Under the pieces are notes generated by a model, which was not told where the DNA came from, did not search any database, and worked only from the letters and a program-made list of their open reading frames with translations. The position numbers and the translations under genes are program-made. This document shows positions 36,849 to 48,170 of a DNA stretch of 64,000 nt, one piece after another (positions within the stretch are counted from its first letter, which is position 1; every line of letters begins with the position of its first letter). Origin of the DNA: Lathyrus oleraceus (Eukaryota > Streptophyta > Magnoliopsida > Fabales > Fabaceae); NCBI RefSeq assembly GCF_024323335.1, contig NC_066579.1, forward strand, positions 352,229,400 to 352,293,399, in the 5' to 3' direction.

Positions 36849-37954
36849 CAAACTACAATTTCACACGATCATTGTTGTGCATCTCCATAGTTGTGAGTCT
36901 TATGATCGGTGTGCATGCAGTCTATACGGCTGCGTCTTCTTCGTTGATTTCATGCTCATGATCCAAATTTAGGTATGGACGCCAAATGAACTGAAATGTG
37001 AAAGTAAGTTAGTTTATAAACTTGGTAGAAGAAATTAACAAATTATTACGAAATAATTAGGTTATTATCCATACATCTGTCGGTCTAAGGTGATCCAAGA
37101 GATTGCGATACTGGGTAATACAGTATCTAGGACATCTGTTATAACTCATACCACGTGCCAACCATATGCACCATAAAGGTAAAAATATTAGTTAGAGATG
37201 ATAATCGTTAAAGTAAGTAAATATATAGCATTTTAAACAACTTACTTTTGTGCATACGTGAATGTGAAAGGGTTGTTGTTGACGGGCGCTAGGGACGCTA
37301 GTCTTGACCAACCCCATGCTTGGAGCAAAATAGCACATTCAGAAAAGGTAAATGTGTCTTTGTGTGATTTTTTACACAAAGAGTTATAAAGATAGGTCAG
37401 ACAAGCGGATCCCCAACTATAACTTCCTATTCTATCTACGTGTCTTAGTAAAGGTAAATACATAACATGCATACTTGAACCACTACCTTTGGGAAATAAA
37501 AAAAATCAATTAAAAGAATAATGTAACACCTAGTTTTTATTATTCAAGCCTCTTCGGTAGAATGCTCATCTAAATGTAAACTGTTATAGTATGACTTAAG
37601 GCGTGAAAGGAGTATACCTTGACCTCTTGAGTTATCATCTAACAAATCAGTATCCAAGAGGTCCATGCAAATTGAATTCGCATAGTTGGTTTTACCATTT
37701 ACAACTTTACCTTTAATAGGCAGTCCCAATAGCATGTAGACGTCTTCTAATGTCACGGTACACTCACAGGTTGGAAACCAGAATGTGTGTGTCTCGGGAC
37801 GCCATATTTCACATAACACAAGAATGAATTTATTATCCACCGACCAGGATATAATTTTGCTTATATGTACAAAACCGGCGAGTGCGACATACGGTTGAAT
37901 CATCGGGTCCATGTGGACATATTCGTGGACCTGAGTACGGAACCTTGAAACATC
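36849..37954 (-). pseudogene. Plant mobile domain (PMD) gene, degraded and truncated by copia A
   Basis: The minus strand encodes pieces of the PMD family (the long-form PP7/MAIN-like domain carried by many plant transposons). The first exon enters at 37954 after an AG acceptor. It encodes MDPMIQPYVALAGFVHISK, then WRPETHTFWFPTCECTVTLEDVYMLLGLP, and after a TGA (37544) and a frameshift in a T-run, GSGSSMHVMYLPLLRHVDR and SYSWGSACLTYLY. A GTAAG donor lies at 37245. A further exon piece (about 37170-37075, WLARGMSYNRCPRYCITQY) is followed by a GT...AG intron (37074-36991) and an exon with FIWRPYLNLDHEH (36990-36849), where copia A is inserted. Several stops show it is dead. The transposon-borne form is likelier than a host gene. 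Confidence 0.75.
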
Positions 37955-38041
37955 CTATAAAAGAAACAAGAAAATACTTTACTAAGTTGATATGTTATTA
38001 AAAGGTACTCTAGACAAATAACAAAAGAATTAAACGCTTAC

Positions 38042-40113
38042 ATAACTAGTCAGGATGAATCTGATGAATTTGATTCACAATACTCAAATGACGTCGACCC
38101 AGAAGCAGAAGCAGAAGTCAATGTAGTCAATGAAGAAGAAGAAGAGACCGAGATACAAGTCGATCACATGTTGAACAATGACATTGAGGATGATGATCAA
38201 CCAGCGCCATTACCTCCTAGTCATGTCTACAATCTGCCTCAACATATGACAAACATGGATCTATATGACGATGAAACATCCAACATTGTTTTTTATAACC
38301 CATATCCACGATCAGAAGGCGAGTTAAAGGTCGGAGACATGTTCCACACTAAAGAAGAATGTGTGCAAGTTATCAAAAAATTCCACATGAACAACTCTGT
38401 TGATTTCATAGTGAAACACATTGATTCGAGAAGGTATGTCATTGATTTTCGTAACATCGTTTGTAAGTTTCGGTTGGCTTTGTCTTACAAAAAGAAAAGA
38501 GACTCTTGGGAGATAGCTTCAATAGACTCATCTCACAGTTTCATTGCAACTAACGTTGAACAAGATCACCGTAAATTAAGCGTTGCATTGATATGTCAAG
38601 ACATTTTGCCGCTTGTTAACAAAGACCCATCAGTGAAGGTGAGTATAATTATATCTCATATCAGAACAAGATATAATTATACTCCATCTTACAAGAAAGC
38701 GTGGATTGCAAGGACAAAGGTTGTTGAATAGGTATTCGGCAACTGGGAGGATTCATACAAAGAATTGCCATGGTTTTTATGGGCACTAAAAATATATGTT
38801 CCAGGAACTGTTGCAATTATGGATACATTGACAGCAATGACGCCAGACGGAACCTGTGTTATTGGTAATAGAATCTTTCACTGTCTCTTTTGGGCATTTG
38901 ACCCATGCATCAAAGGTTTTGCATTCTGCAAACCTATTATTCAAATTGATGGAACATGGTTATACGGAAAATACAAGGGTACTTTGCTTATGGCGGTTGC
39001 ATAAGACGACAATAACAATGTCTCTCACATTGCCTTTGCTCTGGTTGAAGGTGAAACTGCTGATGGTTGGGGTTTCTTTCTTCGACATCTCAGAACGCAT
39101 GTGGCTCCACAAGCCAATCTCTGTTTGATTTTTGATAGACATGCTGCCATTGAGAGTGCTTACAATAACCATGACAACGGATGGCATGATCCTCCTTCTA
39201 CCCATGTCTATTACATTAGACATATTGCACAAAACTTCATGCGTGCAATAAAAGATAAGAACCTTCACAAGAAAGTGGTGAATGTTGGGTATGCTCTAAC
39301 TCAGCCGTCATTTCAATATTACCTTGATGAAATTAGACTGTCTAATGAAGATGCAGGAAGATGGCTAAATAACATACCAGTAGAGCAGTGGACAAGGACA
39401 TTTGACGGAGGCTGTCGATGGGGCCACATGACAACAAACCTTGTGGAATGCATGAACGGCGTATTCAAAGGTATTAGAAATCTACCAATAACCGCCTTGG
39501 TCAGATCAACCTATTATAGGTTGGCTTCTACCTTCGCAACCAGAGGTGAAAGATGGAGTGCGATGTTAACGTCTGGGAAAATATTCAGTGAGTGTTGCAT
39601 GAAAGTCATGAAAGAGGAGAGCATCAAAGCTAGCACACACGCGGTAACAGTGTTTGACTGTCATAGGTAAAATTTCAGCGTGCAGGAAATAATGGACCAT
39701 AATGAGGGGAGACCAAATTTAGCCTATGATGTCAAACTAAACAGAAGTTGGTGCGACTGTGGAAATTCCAGGTCTTCCGCATTCTTTGCTCCCATGTCAT
39801 TGCAGCATGCGCACATACTCGTCAGGACGCTTACAGTCATCTATCTAATGTTTACAAGGTCATCACCGTCATGAATGTCTATAACAAAAGCTTCTCGGTG
39901 CTACCAATGGAGGAATATTGACCTCCATATGAAGGTGACATAGTTTGGCAGAATGACGCGATGCGTAGAAAGAAAAAAGGACGGCCAAACAACACACATA
40001 CCAGGACAGAAATGGATACGACAGATAAAATGATAAGACTATGTAGTATCTGTCGTCAACCAGGACACAATAAGAACAACTGTCCCAATCGAGGAGCATC
40101 ATTTGAGTCATAA
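38042..40113 (+). pseudogene. Mutator-like (MULE) transposase, copy 1
   Basis: The plus frame from about 38053 has an acidic N-terminal part, the MuDR DNA-binding region (FHTKEECVQVIKKFHMNN, about 38345), a TAG at 38729, the DDE core (first Asp in IQIDGTWLYGKYKG near 38945, TAA at 39002, second Asp in FDRHAA near 39130, and the Glu candidate in TTNLVECMN near 39435), a TAA at 39668, a SWIM zinc finger (CDCG ... CSH, with a 1-bp deletion near 39760), a TGA near 39918 and a CCHC knuckle (CSICRQPGHNKNNC, about 40048-40083). It ends at TAA 40111-40113. The N-terminal 100-odd residues of copy 2 have no counterpart. PMD sequence lies there instead. Confidence 0.9.
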
Positions 40114-40231
40114 TCTTTTTGTAACATTGGATTTTTGTAACCTTCAATTTTTATATATCATTAAGTTTTTGTTACAACGAGGTTCACAACAAACATCACT
40201 ACAACATAAGCAAACTGAAAACAAAATATTT

Positions 40232-40500
40232 CTAACTGATTACAACAATCAAAGTGATGTCATCTCGTCCAAACATCATTTCCCTAGCATCCTTATCAGT
40301 TTTCATTCGCACCCAACCAAAGATACTGTCGAGTCTCTCAATACTTCTAATTTTTTTCCCTTCTGGTATTTCCCATCTAACCAACGAACCAGCTCCCTCT
40401 TCAGTTGATCAAAAGTAGTGATGTTCCAAAAGAGCATCAACATACGAGGTTTGTCTCTCGAATAAATCACCTTTCCATAGCGGCGACGAACACCAAACAT
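40232..40500 (-). pseudogene. Small convergent MULE gene, copy 1
   Basis: On the minus strand ATG at 40500 opens MFGVRRRYGKVIYSR, followed by LFWNITTFDQLKRELVRWLD. A 1-bp shift in an A7 run near 40345 moves the frame, which then reads IRSIERLD, FGWVRMKTDKDAREMMFGRD and DDI, and stops at TAG (40234-40232). Corrected length is about 89 residues. A homologous gene sits at the same place in the second MULE (52603-52956), sharing FWNI, QLKR, the WL-D/E-G pair, the W-V-D-MM-G-DDI pattern and the final IS-stop. The gene lies 118 bp from the transposase stop and converges on it. I do not recognise the protein. It is charged and has no visible cysteine or membrane motif. Confidence 0.7.
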
Positions 40501-40551
40501 GATTGCAAAATGATGAAATGAGATGTGGAAAAATGATTCACACAACACCTC

Positions 40552-40559
40552 TATTTATA
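40552..40559 (-). promoter_or_regulatory. TATA box of the small MULE gene, copy 1
   Basis: GATATAAATAGAGG on the minus strand, 52-59 bp upstream of the ATG at 40500. The homologous gene in the other MULE has a TATA box 66-73 bp upstream of its ATG. Confidence 0.6.
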
Positions 40560-40587
40560 TCAAAAAAAATGCAAAATACACTGAGGT

Positions 40588-40717
40588 GTCAATCCAATTG
40601 GCGCCTCCTTTCAAAACATACACATGGGCGCCAATTGAATTGGCTACACCATGTTCCCTAGTCAATCCAATTGGCGCCTCCACTCTAATTTTAAGAGGAG
40701 GCGCCAATTGGATTGAC
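40588..40717. repeat. MULE end: repeated GGCGCC motif with a 21-bp perfect inverted repeat
   Basis: A 21-bp word beginning GTCAATCCAATTGGCGCC occurs at 40588-40608 and 40661-40681, and inverted at 40697-40717, giving a perfect hairpin with a 15-base loop. A fourth looser copy (TGGGCGCCAATTGAATTGGC) starts near 40625. The other MULE has GGGCGCCACCCTAGTTGGCGCC near 51800, in the corresponding place outside the small gene. These are probably part of the terminal or subterminal inverted repeats. The outer MULE boundary was not pinned down. Confidence 0.65.
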
Positions 40718-40729
40718 ATCTCCTCCTAA

Positions 40730-41070
40730 AAGTGTGGTAGTTGGAGAATTTTTTGAAATCAGAATTTTTTTGGATTTTTTTTTTAAATTAAAGATATTTG
40801 GATAAAAAATTATAAATAAGTATATGGATATCTTAACAAAAATTGACATAGATATTGAACAATATATGGTGTTTCAAGAAGATGTTCTATTTCTTATTTA
40901 GCATTTGCTAGATATCGATGTAATAAGAACTTTATTTTTGAGATTGGCATTGTTGTAGTTTTTTTATTTTGTTTTAACTTAGGCCCTCTTGTTACAAGAA
41001 AAGTTAAAGAAGAGATATCAATAATGCAATATATATATTGTTATTATTCATGTGTAATTTTAAATTATTT

Positions 41071-41117
<47 letters not shown>

Positions 41118-41131
41118 AATAATAATAATAA

Positions 41132-41208
<77 letters not shown>

Positions 41209-42434
41209 ATAGAAATTTTTGTTAAAAAGAAAAAGATGAGAATGATATTATCTTAGCGCAATAATTGAATTTAATGAGTAACGACAAATAGTTGTGTAGT
41301 GGGCCGTGGGGCTCGAGTATAAGTCGCTTTCATAGGAAAACAAGAGCTGTACTATCTCCAAATCAGGGGCGCTAGTATTCTTTTTAACTTTTTTAGATCT
41401 ATAGTATTCTTTTTTCTTTAACTCAGTCTAAGAATTGTTTTTCTATTTTTAAACATTTATATACTATCACCATCAAAAAAAAAAGAACACCCCAAGAAAA
41501 ACATTTATATATTATTAATTGACACCTGTAAATATATTATAAAAAGATAAAAAAATTCATCATAAATGTTCTGCTATCAGTAACTGTTTTTCCACGTATC
41601 AAACATGTCTTAGTATAATTTCTTTAGTATAATTAAATTATATTCGGATAATTTTATCAAAATAATTTTAAATATATAATTACATAATAAATTCAAATAC
41701 AATGCAAAAAAGAGAAGAAACAATTGTTGAAAATTAAAGAGAGTAGAAAACGAAAAATTTAAAACAGATGTAACCAAATTATAATAAATGTAAAATTAAT
41801 TCATACTAACTTTAAAAGGTAGAAATTGTAGTTTAAAAAAAAAGAATTGATTTTGAAGAAAAATTCAAACAAAAAAAGATTAATTTTCATGTTGAAGTGG
41901 ATACAAGGGTGTCCAAAATAAACTAGGAACTAGATCATTATAGAATAATCTCAAAAGAGATATTTACATAGCGGAAAAAGACATCATTTTCACCTACTCA
42001 AAATCATTTGGTTGCACTATTACACTCTAACCCATTTGGTTGCATATATGGGACTCTAACTCATTTGGTTGATGCAAAGTATTAGTGCATTCATCTCAAT
42101 CTTACTCTATGTAAGTATCATGACTTGGGGAGACACAATTAAGGGTTGTTTGCGACTATGTGATTAGGTTGTTTCATACAAGGCATCTCACTATTGACTA
42201 TGGAGGTCATCCATCCATGATACTCATCTAAGTATCATATCGAATAAACGTCATCATCTAATGTTATCTAAGTCATATTCGTAAGCTAAGTTATCTTTTT
42301 AGTCCATTTACCAAATTATAAACCTAGATTTTCTCACTCATCTTCATAAAGTTTTAAACATATTATTTCACATTCAGCACAATAATAATATTTAGCATTA
42401 ATCACAATATGATTCATAGCATTCATAAGTACAC
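40730..42434. repeat. AT-rich repeat DNA with a (TAA)n/(ATT)n array
   Basis: No gene. After the probable MULE end near 40800 the DNA is over 75% AT by eye. A trinucleotide array at 41071-41206 switches from ATA to ATT and back to TAA units, so it can fold on itself. From about 41930 the sequence (with three ATTTGGTTG repeats near 42008-42072) looks like the left part of a dispersed LTR-like repeat that resumes after the hAT element at 43752. Confidence 0.5.
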
Positions 42435-42633
42435 GATGTAATCAGGGATGGAAATATGTATATGATATGGAGGCATGTGCCCCCACTAAATTTTTTTAAA
42501 AAAATATTTAAATATAATTATACAGTATTTATTTAAAATAATATAATCCTTCAATTAATTAAAGGATATTCTTGCTATTAGAAACTACATATAAACGCAT
42601 GTTATATAAATAATAGTTTAGAGTCCCGTCAAA

Positions 42634-42751
<118 letters not shown>

Positions 42752-43534
42752 CCATCAATTAATTGAAAGAATATTCTTGTTATAGATATATTATTTGAAT
42801 AATTGTTTAGGCCGTTCAAAATTATTGTGAATTTTTTAATTTGAAAATTAATTTTAAAATCAAAATATATTCAACTAAAATATAGTCAAACTAAATTAAT
42901 GCTTTATTTAAAAAAATCATTAAAATTAAAAAAAATTATTTCATTTGTTTTTATTTTAACTATAAGATATCATCAAAAAATATTGCAGACAACTCCTCGT
43001 ATTATGATTAATTAATTATATATATAAGAATCAGATAGACCGACTTACAAGGGTCTATAGCATGACCTATTTAAGTCTAACAAAATCTCGTCTATTTAAT
43101 AAAAACTTAGACTTAGATTTTTTTTAAGTATATTTAGTTAAATAGGTTATGATTAAGCTATTAAAAAAGCATATGACGTCTTATAGATTCGTCTATATAT
43201 GCATATTTATAATAAAATAGGTAAAATAGTATATAAAAGACCTTGTGGTCTATGAAAAAAAGAAAGTAAAATTGACTATTTAAAAGTTTTAATGTGAAAC
43301 AGACTTTTAAATAAATTCTAAGATCATGCCAAATTTTTGAAAAAGTTAAGACAAATATAAAAAAACTTATAATAAGTCACATGTCAGATTAAAACCTTAA
43401 AAGTTTATATGTAGTTTAAGCTCAAGTTTACTAAGGTCTCCGACCTACCCTATTCTCACTTTTATTATATAGATAGATAAATAATTTTGTTGATAATTAA
43501 ATTGAAAAATTATTAAATATCTTCTAAAGATAAA

Positions 43535-43666
<132 letters not shown>

Positions 43667-43902
43667 TTTTGAAAAATATTATTCTACAAATTCATGAATT
43701 AATATTATGCCCCCACAATTTAAAACTTATGGCTCCGTCCCTGGATGTAATATAATATGATACAAGAGTAATAGTCTTCAACGTTATCTTTCTAACGCAT
43801 CCGCTCGTGTCCAAAACGGAGTTACAACACTCAAATTATATAATAATCTAACTTAATCAAGATCTAGATTAACAATTAATCATTTCACAAGTATTTAACA
43901 AT

Positions 43903-43985
43903 AAAAGCCTTGGCCTAGTTGTAAGGCTTGCATCATAACAAAGAGGTCTTGTGTTCAACCCTCATTGATGGCAAAATTCATTTTT
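43903..43985 (+). repeat. tRNA-derived SINE-like segment
   Basis: A-box-like TGGCCTAGTTGT (43911-43922) and B-box-like GTGTTCAACCC (43951-43961) at tRNA-like spacing. A close relative lies at 51312-51395 with AAAGAGGTCTT in common. It does not fold as a complete tRNA with paired acceptor ends, so it is a SINE head or tRNA relic. Confidence 0.5.
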
Positions 43986-44314
43986 TCAAAGAATTAGTTC
44001 TATAAGCCGGCCTATGAAAGCAATGTGTTAACCTATGAAGGTCTTAGGCCGACCTATGGGAGGAGACACATAAGTCAGGGGCTACAAGTTTCAATATTAA
44101 GGTGTGGGTGTCGACCTATACTGAAAGAGAACATATATAGGTCGTCCTAAACATGTTATTTGTCGACCTATGCTAAAGGAAAACATCTATAGGTCAACCT
44201 ATACTGAACTTTTTCACATAAAAACCCAATTTTCTAACCTGCAACTATTTTGTTCCAATTCTAACAACCCAATCCACCAATATTCTAGCCAACATACTTC
44301 ATGAAGATCATCAT

Positions 44315-44425
<111 letters not shown>

Positions 44426-46251
44426 CCATGGGGTTTCTCAATTCATGGTGTACATAATCATGATTACTGCCACAACGTTCAAAATTATGGAGTGAAAATC
44501 ATGAAGAATACAAAAGAAACACGTATCCATGATAACTTATAATTAAGATAAGACATCCTTCATAATTCTTACTAACTATCTCATTATTCTATCATAACCC
44601 TAAAATTTAAATTTATAGGCTCTACCTAGAACCCACCTTAACAATAGAAGACGAAATTGATGAAGATGATTAAATGAAGTGATGATGATGATGATGTTTC
44701 CAAACTCTTGCTTTCTCCAAGTTTCTTCTTCTTCTCCTTCCTCCCACAAGCTACTCTTCTTTCTCTCTTAGCTTTCTTTTTGGTTTTTCTCTTACTGTTA
44801 CATTCCAAAATGAATGTTACAAGTTTATAAGGTATGTGTGAAATAGAACATGTGGCCACAAATCAAAGGAGTTTTGTGTGGATGGAATTGAATAAAAGTA
44901 GTAGAAATATCTTAAGTTTTACCACACTTAAATAATCGTTCTAATAGAGAAATTGACTCATTATTAATTTTATCAAAATGTCCCAATTAATAAGAGGTTT
45001 GTTCCAAAAAATATTAATTAACTCAATTTGAGTTCACTAGATACTCTAATTATTCCAACTGATAACTTTCAGAGCACATAGGAACTTGGTTGATCTCAAC
45101 TGAAATGAATTTGAGTATTTATGGAAACACAGGGTATTATAAGGGCACCAAATGAAGGCCCAAATGAAAGTAGCAAAGGGACATAGGTGCAAGCAAACCG
45201 AAATGTCAAAAAGCACAAAATTTCCATATTTGGATACAAGTCAAGTAAGCCTCATCAAGTGTAGGGACCACATTTGTCTCACCAAAAGCATGATGTATGT
45301 AGAACAAAGGGGTGGAAGAGGAATTGTAGAGCAAACATCACCCATCCTTAGCCAACAAGTGTGGTTTTTTACACATTTTCAGGCTCATACCAATTCAGAG
45401 TTTCCAACCCTAACACCTCACCCTAATCACTCCCTCAGCTTCCCTATAAATAGAGCACACTTCTCCCTTCAAAAAACAAGCTTTACAGCCATCGAATCCT
45501 TGTAAAACACATCTCATTTCCTTCAAAAATAGATTATTTGGTTGTGGTGTTTGAACCATTTTCAACACGACAAAAACATCCCAACACCTTCCCTGAACAT
45601 CCTTGAAGCTAATTGGATCCATAGTAGTGGTTGAGATGCCATCACCTAAGCTCCCCATATCCATCGGAACCACCGCTTGAACCTTTTTTCGACAAGATAG
45701 TTAACACCGCCATTTCACTTTAAACAAGTTACCACTTTATTCTTCATGACCACTGAAGCTTAACCCTATGTTTTGAGCTTCAATCACTGCACCAACATTA
45801 TTTAATTTTTATTTAGGTTTAGATTTTCATTCATATTTGTCTAAAATTCCCCATACTCAGAGTCAATCAATGTCTCATGAGCATGGAGGAGGCAACGCAG
45901 ATCAAAGGGTAAGTGGAATCCATGGTTGATTCCACTTAAAACCTCGAGTTGTAGAATTGGGATTTCTGTTGTCCCAAGGTTGAAGACAAAGACATGATTT
46001 GTTGCTTCCCACGTTTCCTGTTCAATTTTAATTTTAAAAAATTGTGTGGCTTGTTACTATTGGGTGATTAAGTTGATGTGGCTTTTGAGTTTGTATTTGT
46101 TTTAAGTCAACGCGCGAGTTTAATATTCCCCATGATCAGGACCATCCTTTGTGCATACTTATTTTAAGTAGTCAGATCAAAGAGTTGTGGCCGATCCTTT
46201 CATTTATTGTTATTTGGATTATTTTACATATATGAGCACACATGTTTTACT

Positions 46252-46340
46252 ATCAGTCAAGCACACTTGGCTCAGTGGCAAGGGGTTTATCCTAGAACCC
46301 CAAGGTGAGGGTTCAACCCCTGGCGCCCCCTTTGTTCTTT
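46252..46340 (+). repeat. tRNA-derived SINE-like segment in duplication unit 1
   Basis: A-box-like TGGCTCAGTGGC (46268-46279) and B-box GGGTTCAACCCC (46309-46320), with a GGGG/CCCC anticodon-stem-like pair between them, followed by a T-rich tail of about 60 bp. It resembles a tRNA D to T arm but lacks a good acceptor stem. Confidence 0.55.
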
Positions 46341-48081
46341 TTCTCACTTTTTTTCATTTGTTTCTTTTTTCTTTTATTTTCTCGATTTTACTTATTCAAT
46401 ATTCTTCACCATTTTAATTTCTTTTCTTGTTTATTTCTTTTGATCAAATGTTTTATTAGATATGTTCCATCATTATCTTTTATTTATTACCATTAACCAT
46501 TTATTTTTATCATTTTAATTGGACCTTTTTGTCCTTGTGTTTCTTCATGGTTGATGACAATCTATTGGTCATTGGTAATTGATCCTAAGGTTGATTAAAT
46601 CTTCAACACTTCAAATATGTTGATGAATTTTCTTATTGATACATTCCAAAATGAATGTTACAAGTTGATAAGGTATGTGTGGAATAGAACATGTGGCCAC
46701 AAATCAAAGGAGTTTTGTGTGGATAGAATTGAATAAAAGTAGTAGAAATATCTTAAGTTTTACTACACTTAAATAATTGTTCTAATAGAGAAATTGACTC
46801 ATTATTAGTGTTACCAAAATGTCCCAATTAGTAAAAGATTTGTTCCAAATAATATTAATTAACTCAATCTGAGTTCACTAGATACTTTAATTATTCCAAC
46901 TGATAACTTTCAGAGCACATAGGAACTTAGTTGATCTCAGCTGAAATGAATTTGAGTATTTATGGAAACACAGGGTATTATAAGGGCACCAAATGAAAGT
47001 AGCAAAGGGACATAGGTGCAAGCAAACCAAAAAGTCAAAAAGCACAAAATTTCCATATTTGGATACAATTCAAGTAAGCTTCAACAAGTGTATGGACCAT
47101 ATTTGTCTCACCAAAAGCATGATGTCTGCAGAATAAAGGGGTGGAAGAGGAATTGCAGAACAAACATCACCCATCCTTAGCCAACAAGTGTGGTTTTTTA
47201 CACATTTTTGGGCTCATGCCAATTCAGAGTTTCCAACCCTAACACCTCACCATAATCACTCCCTCAGCTTCCCTATAAATAGAGCACACTTCTCCCTTCA
47301 AAAAACAAGCTTTACAGCCATCGAATCCCTGCAAAACACATCTCATTTCCTTCAAAAATAGATTATTTGGTTGTGGTGTTTGAACCATTTTCAGCACGAC
47401 AAAAACATCCCAACACCTTCCCTGAACATCCTTGAAGCTAATTGGATCCATAGTAGTGGTTGAGATACCCTCACCTGAGCTCCCCGTATCTATCAAAACC
47501 ACGACCTGAACCTTTTTTCGACAAGATAGTTCACACCGCCATTTCACTTTAAACAAGTTACCACTTTATTCTTCGTGATCCACTGAAGCATAACCCTATG
47601 TTTTGAGCTTCAATCACTGCACTAACACTATTTAATTTTTATTTAGGTTTATATTTTCATTCATATTTGTCTAAAATTCCCCATACTCAGAGTCAATCAA
47701 TGGCTCATGAGCATGCAGGAGGCAACGCAGATCAAAGGGTAAGTGGAATCCATGGTTGGTTCCACTTAAAACCTCGAGTTGCAGAATTGGGATTTTCGTT
47801 GTCCCAAGGTTGAAGACAAAGACATGATTTGTTGCTTCCCTCGTTTCCTGTTCAATTTTAATTTTAAAAAATTGTGTGGCTTGTTTCTGTTGGTTAATTA
47901 AACTGATGTGGCTTCTGAGTTTGTATGTGTTTTAAGTCAACACGTGAGTTTAATATTCCCCATGATCAGGACCATCCTTTGTGCATACTTATTTTAAGTA
48001 GTCAGCTCAAAGAGTTATGGCCGATCCTTTTATTTATTGTTTTTTGGATTATTTTACATATATGAGCATACATGTTTTACT

Positions 48082-48170
48082 ATCAGTCAAGCACACTTGG
48101 CTCAGTGGCAAGGGGTTTGTCCTATAACCCCAAGGCGAGGGTTCAACCCCTAACGCCCCTTTTGTTCTTT
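48082..48170 (+). repeat. tRNA-derived SINE-like segment in duplication unit 2
   Basis: Second copy of the segment at 46252, with A-box-like TGGCTCAGTGGC (48098-48109) and B-box GGGTTCAACCCC (48139-48150), few substitutions and the same T-rich tail. Confidence 0.55.

Noticed and set aside
36849..36853. CAAAC flanks both copia A (36849-36853) and copia B (56761-56765); considered as a shared target preference
   Set aside because: Only one side of each insertion is in the window and a 5-bp match by chance is quite possible.
36849..37954. PMD gene considered as a host MAIN-like gene
   Set aside because: Degraded by stops and frameshifts, next to a MULE transposase, and truncated. A transposon-borne PMD is the simpler reading.
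45410..45673. Minus-strand ORF of 87 codons, with a near-identical one at 47239-47556
   Set aside because: It overlaps the TATA box and leader of an LTR-like region on the opposite strand and is duplicated only because the DNA is tandemly duplicated.
46252..46340. Considered as a functional tRNA gene
   Set aside because: A and B boxes and a T-arm-like stem are visible, but there is no paired acceptor stem or clear anticodon loop. SINE-like relic preferred.
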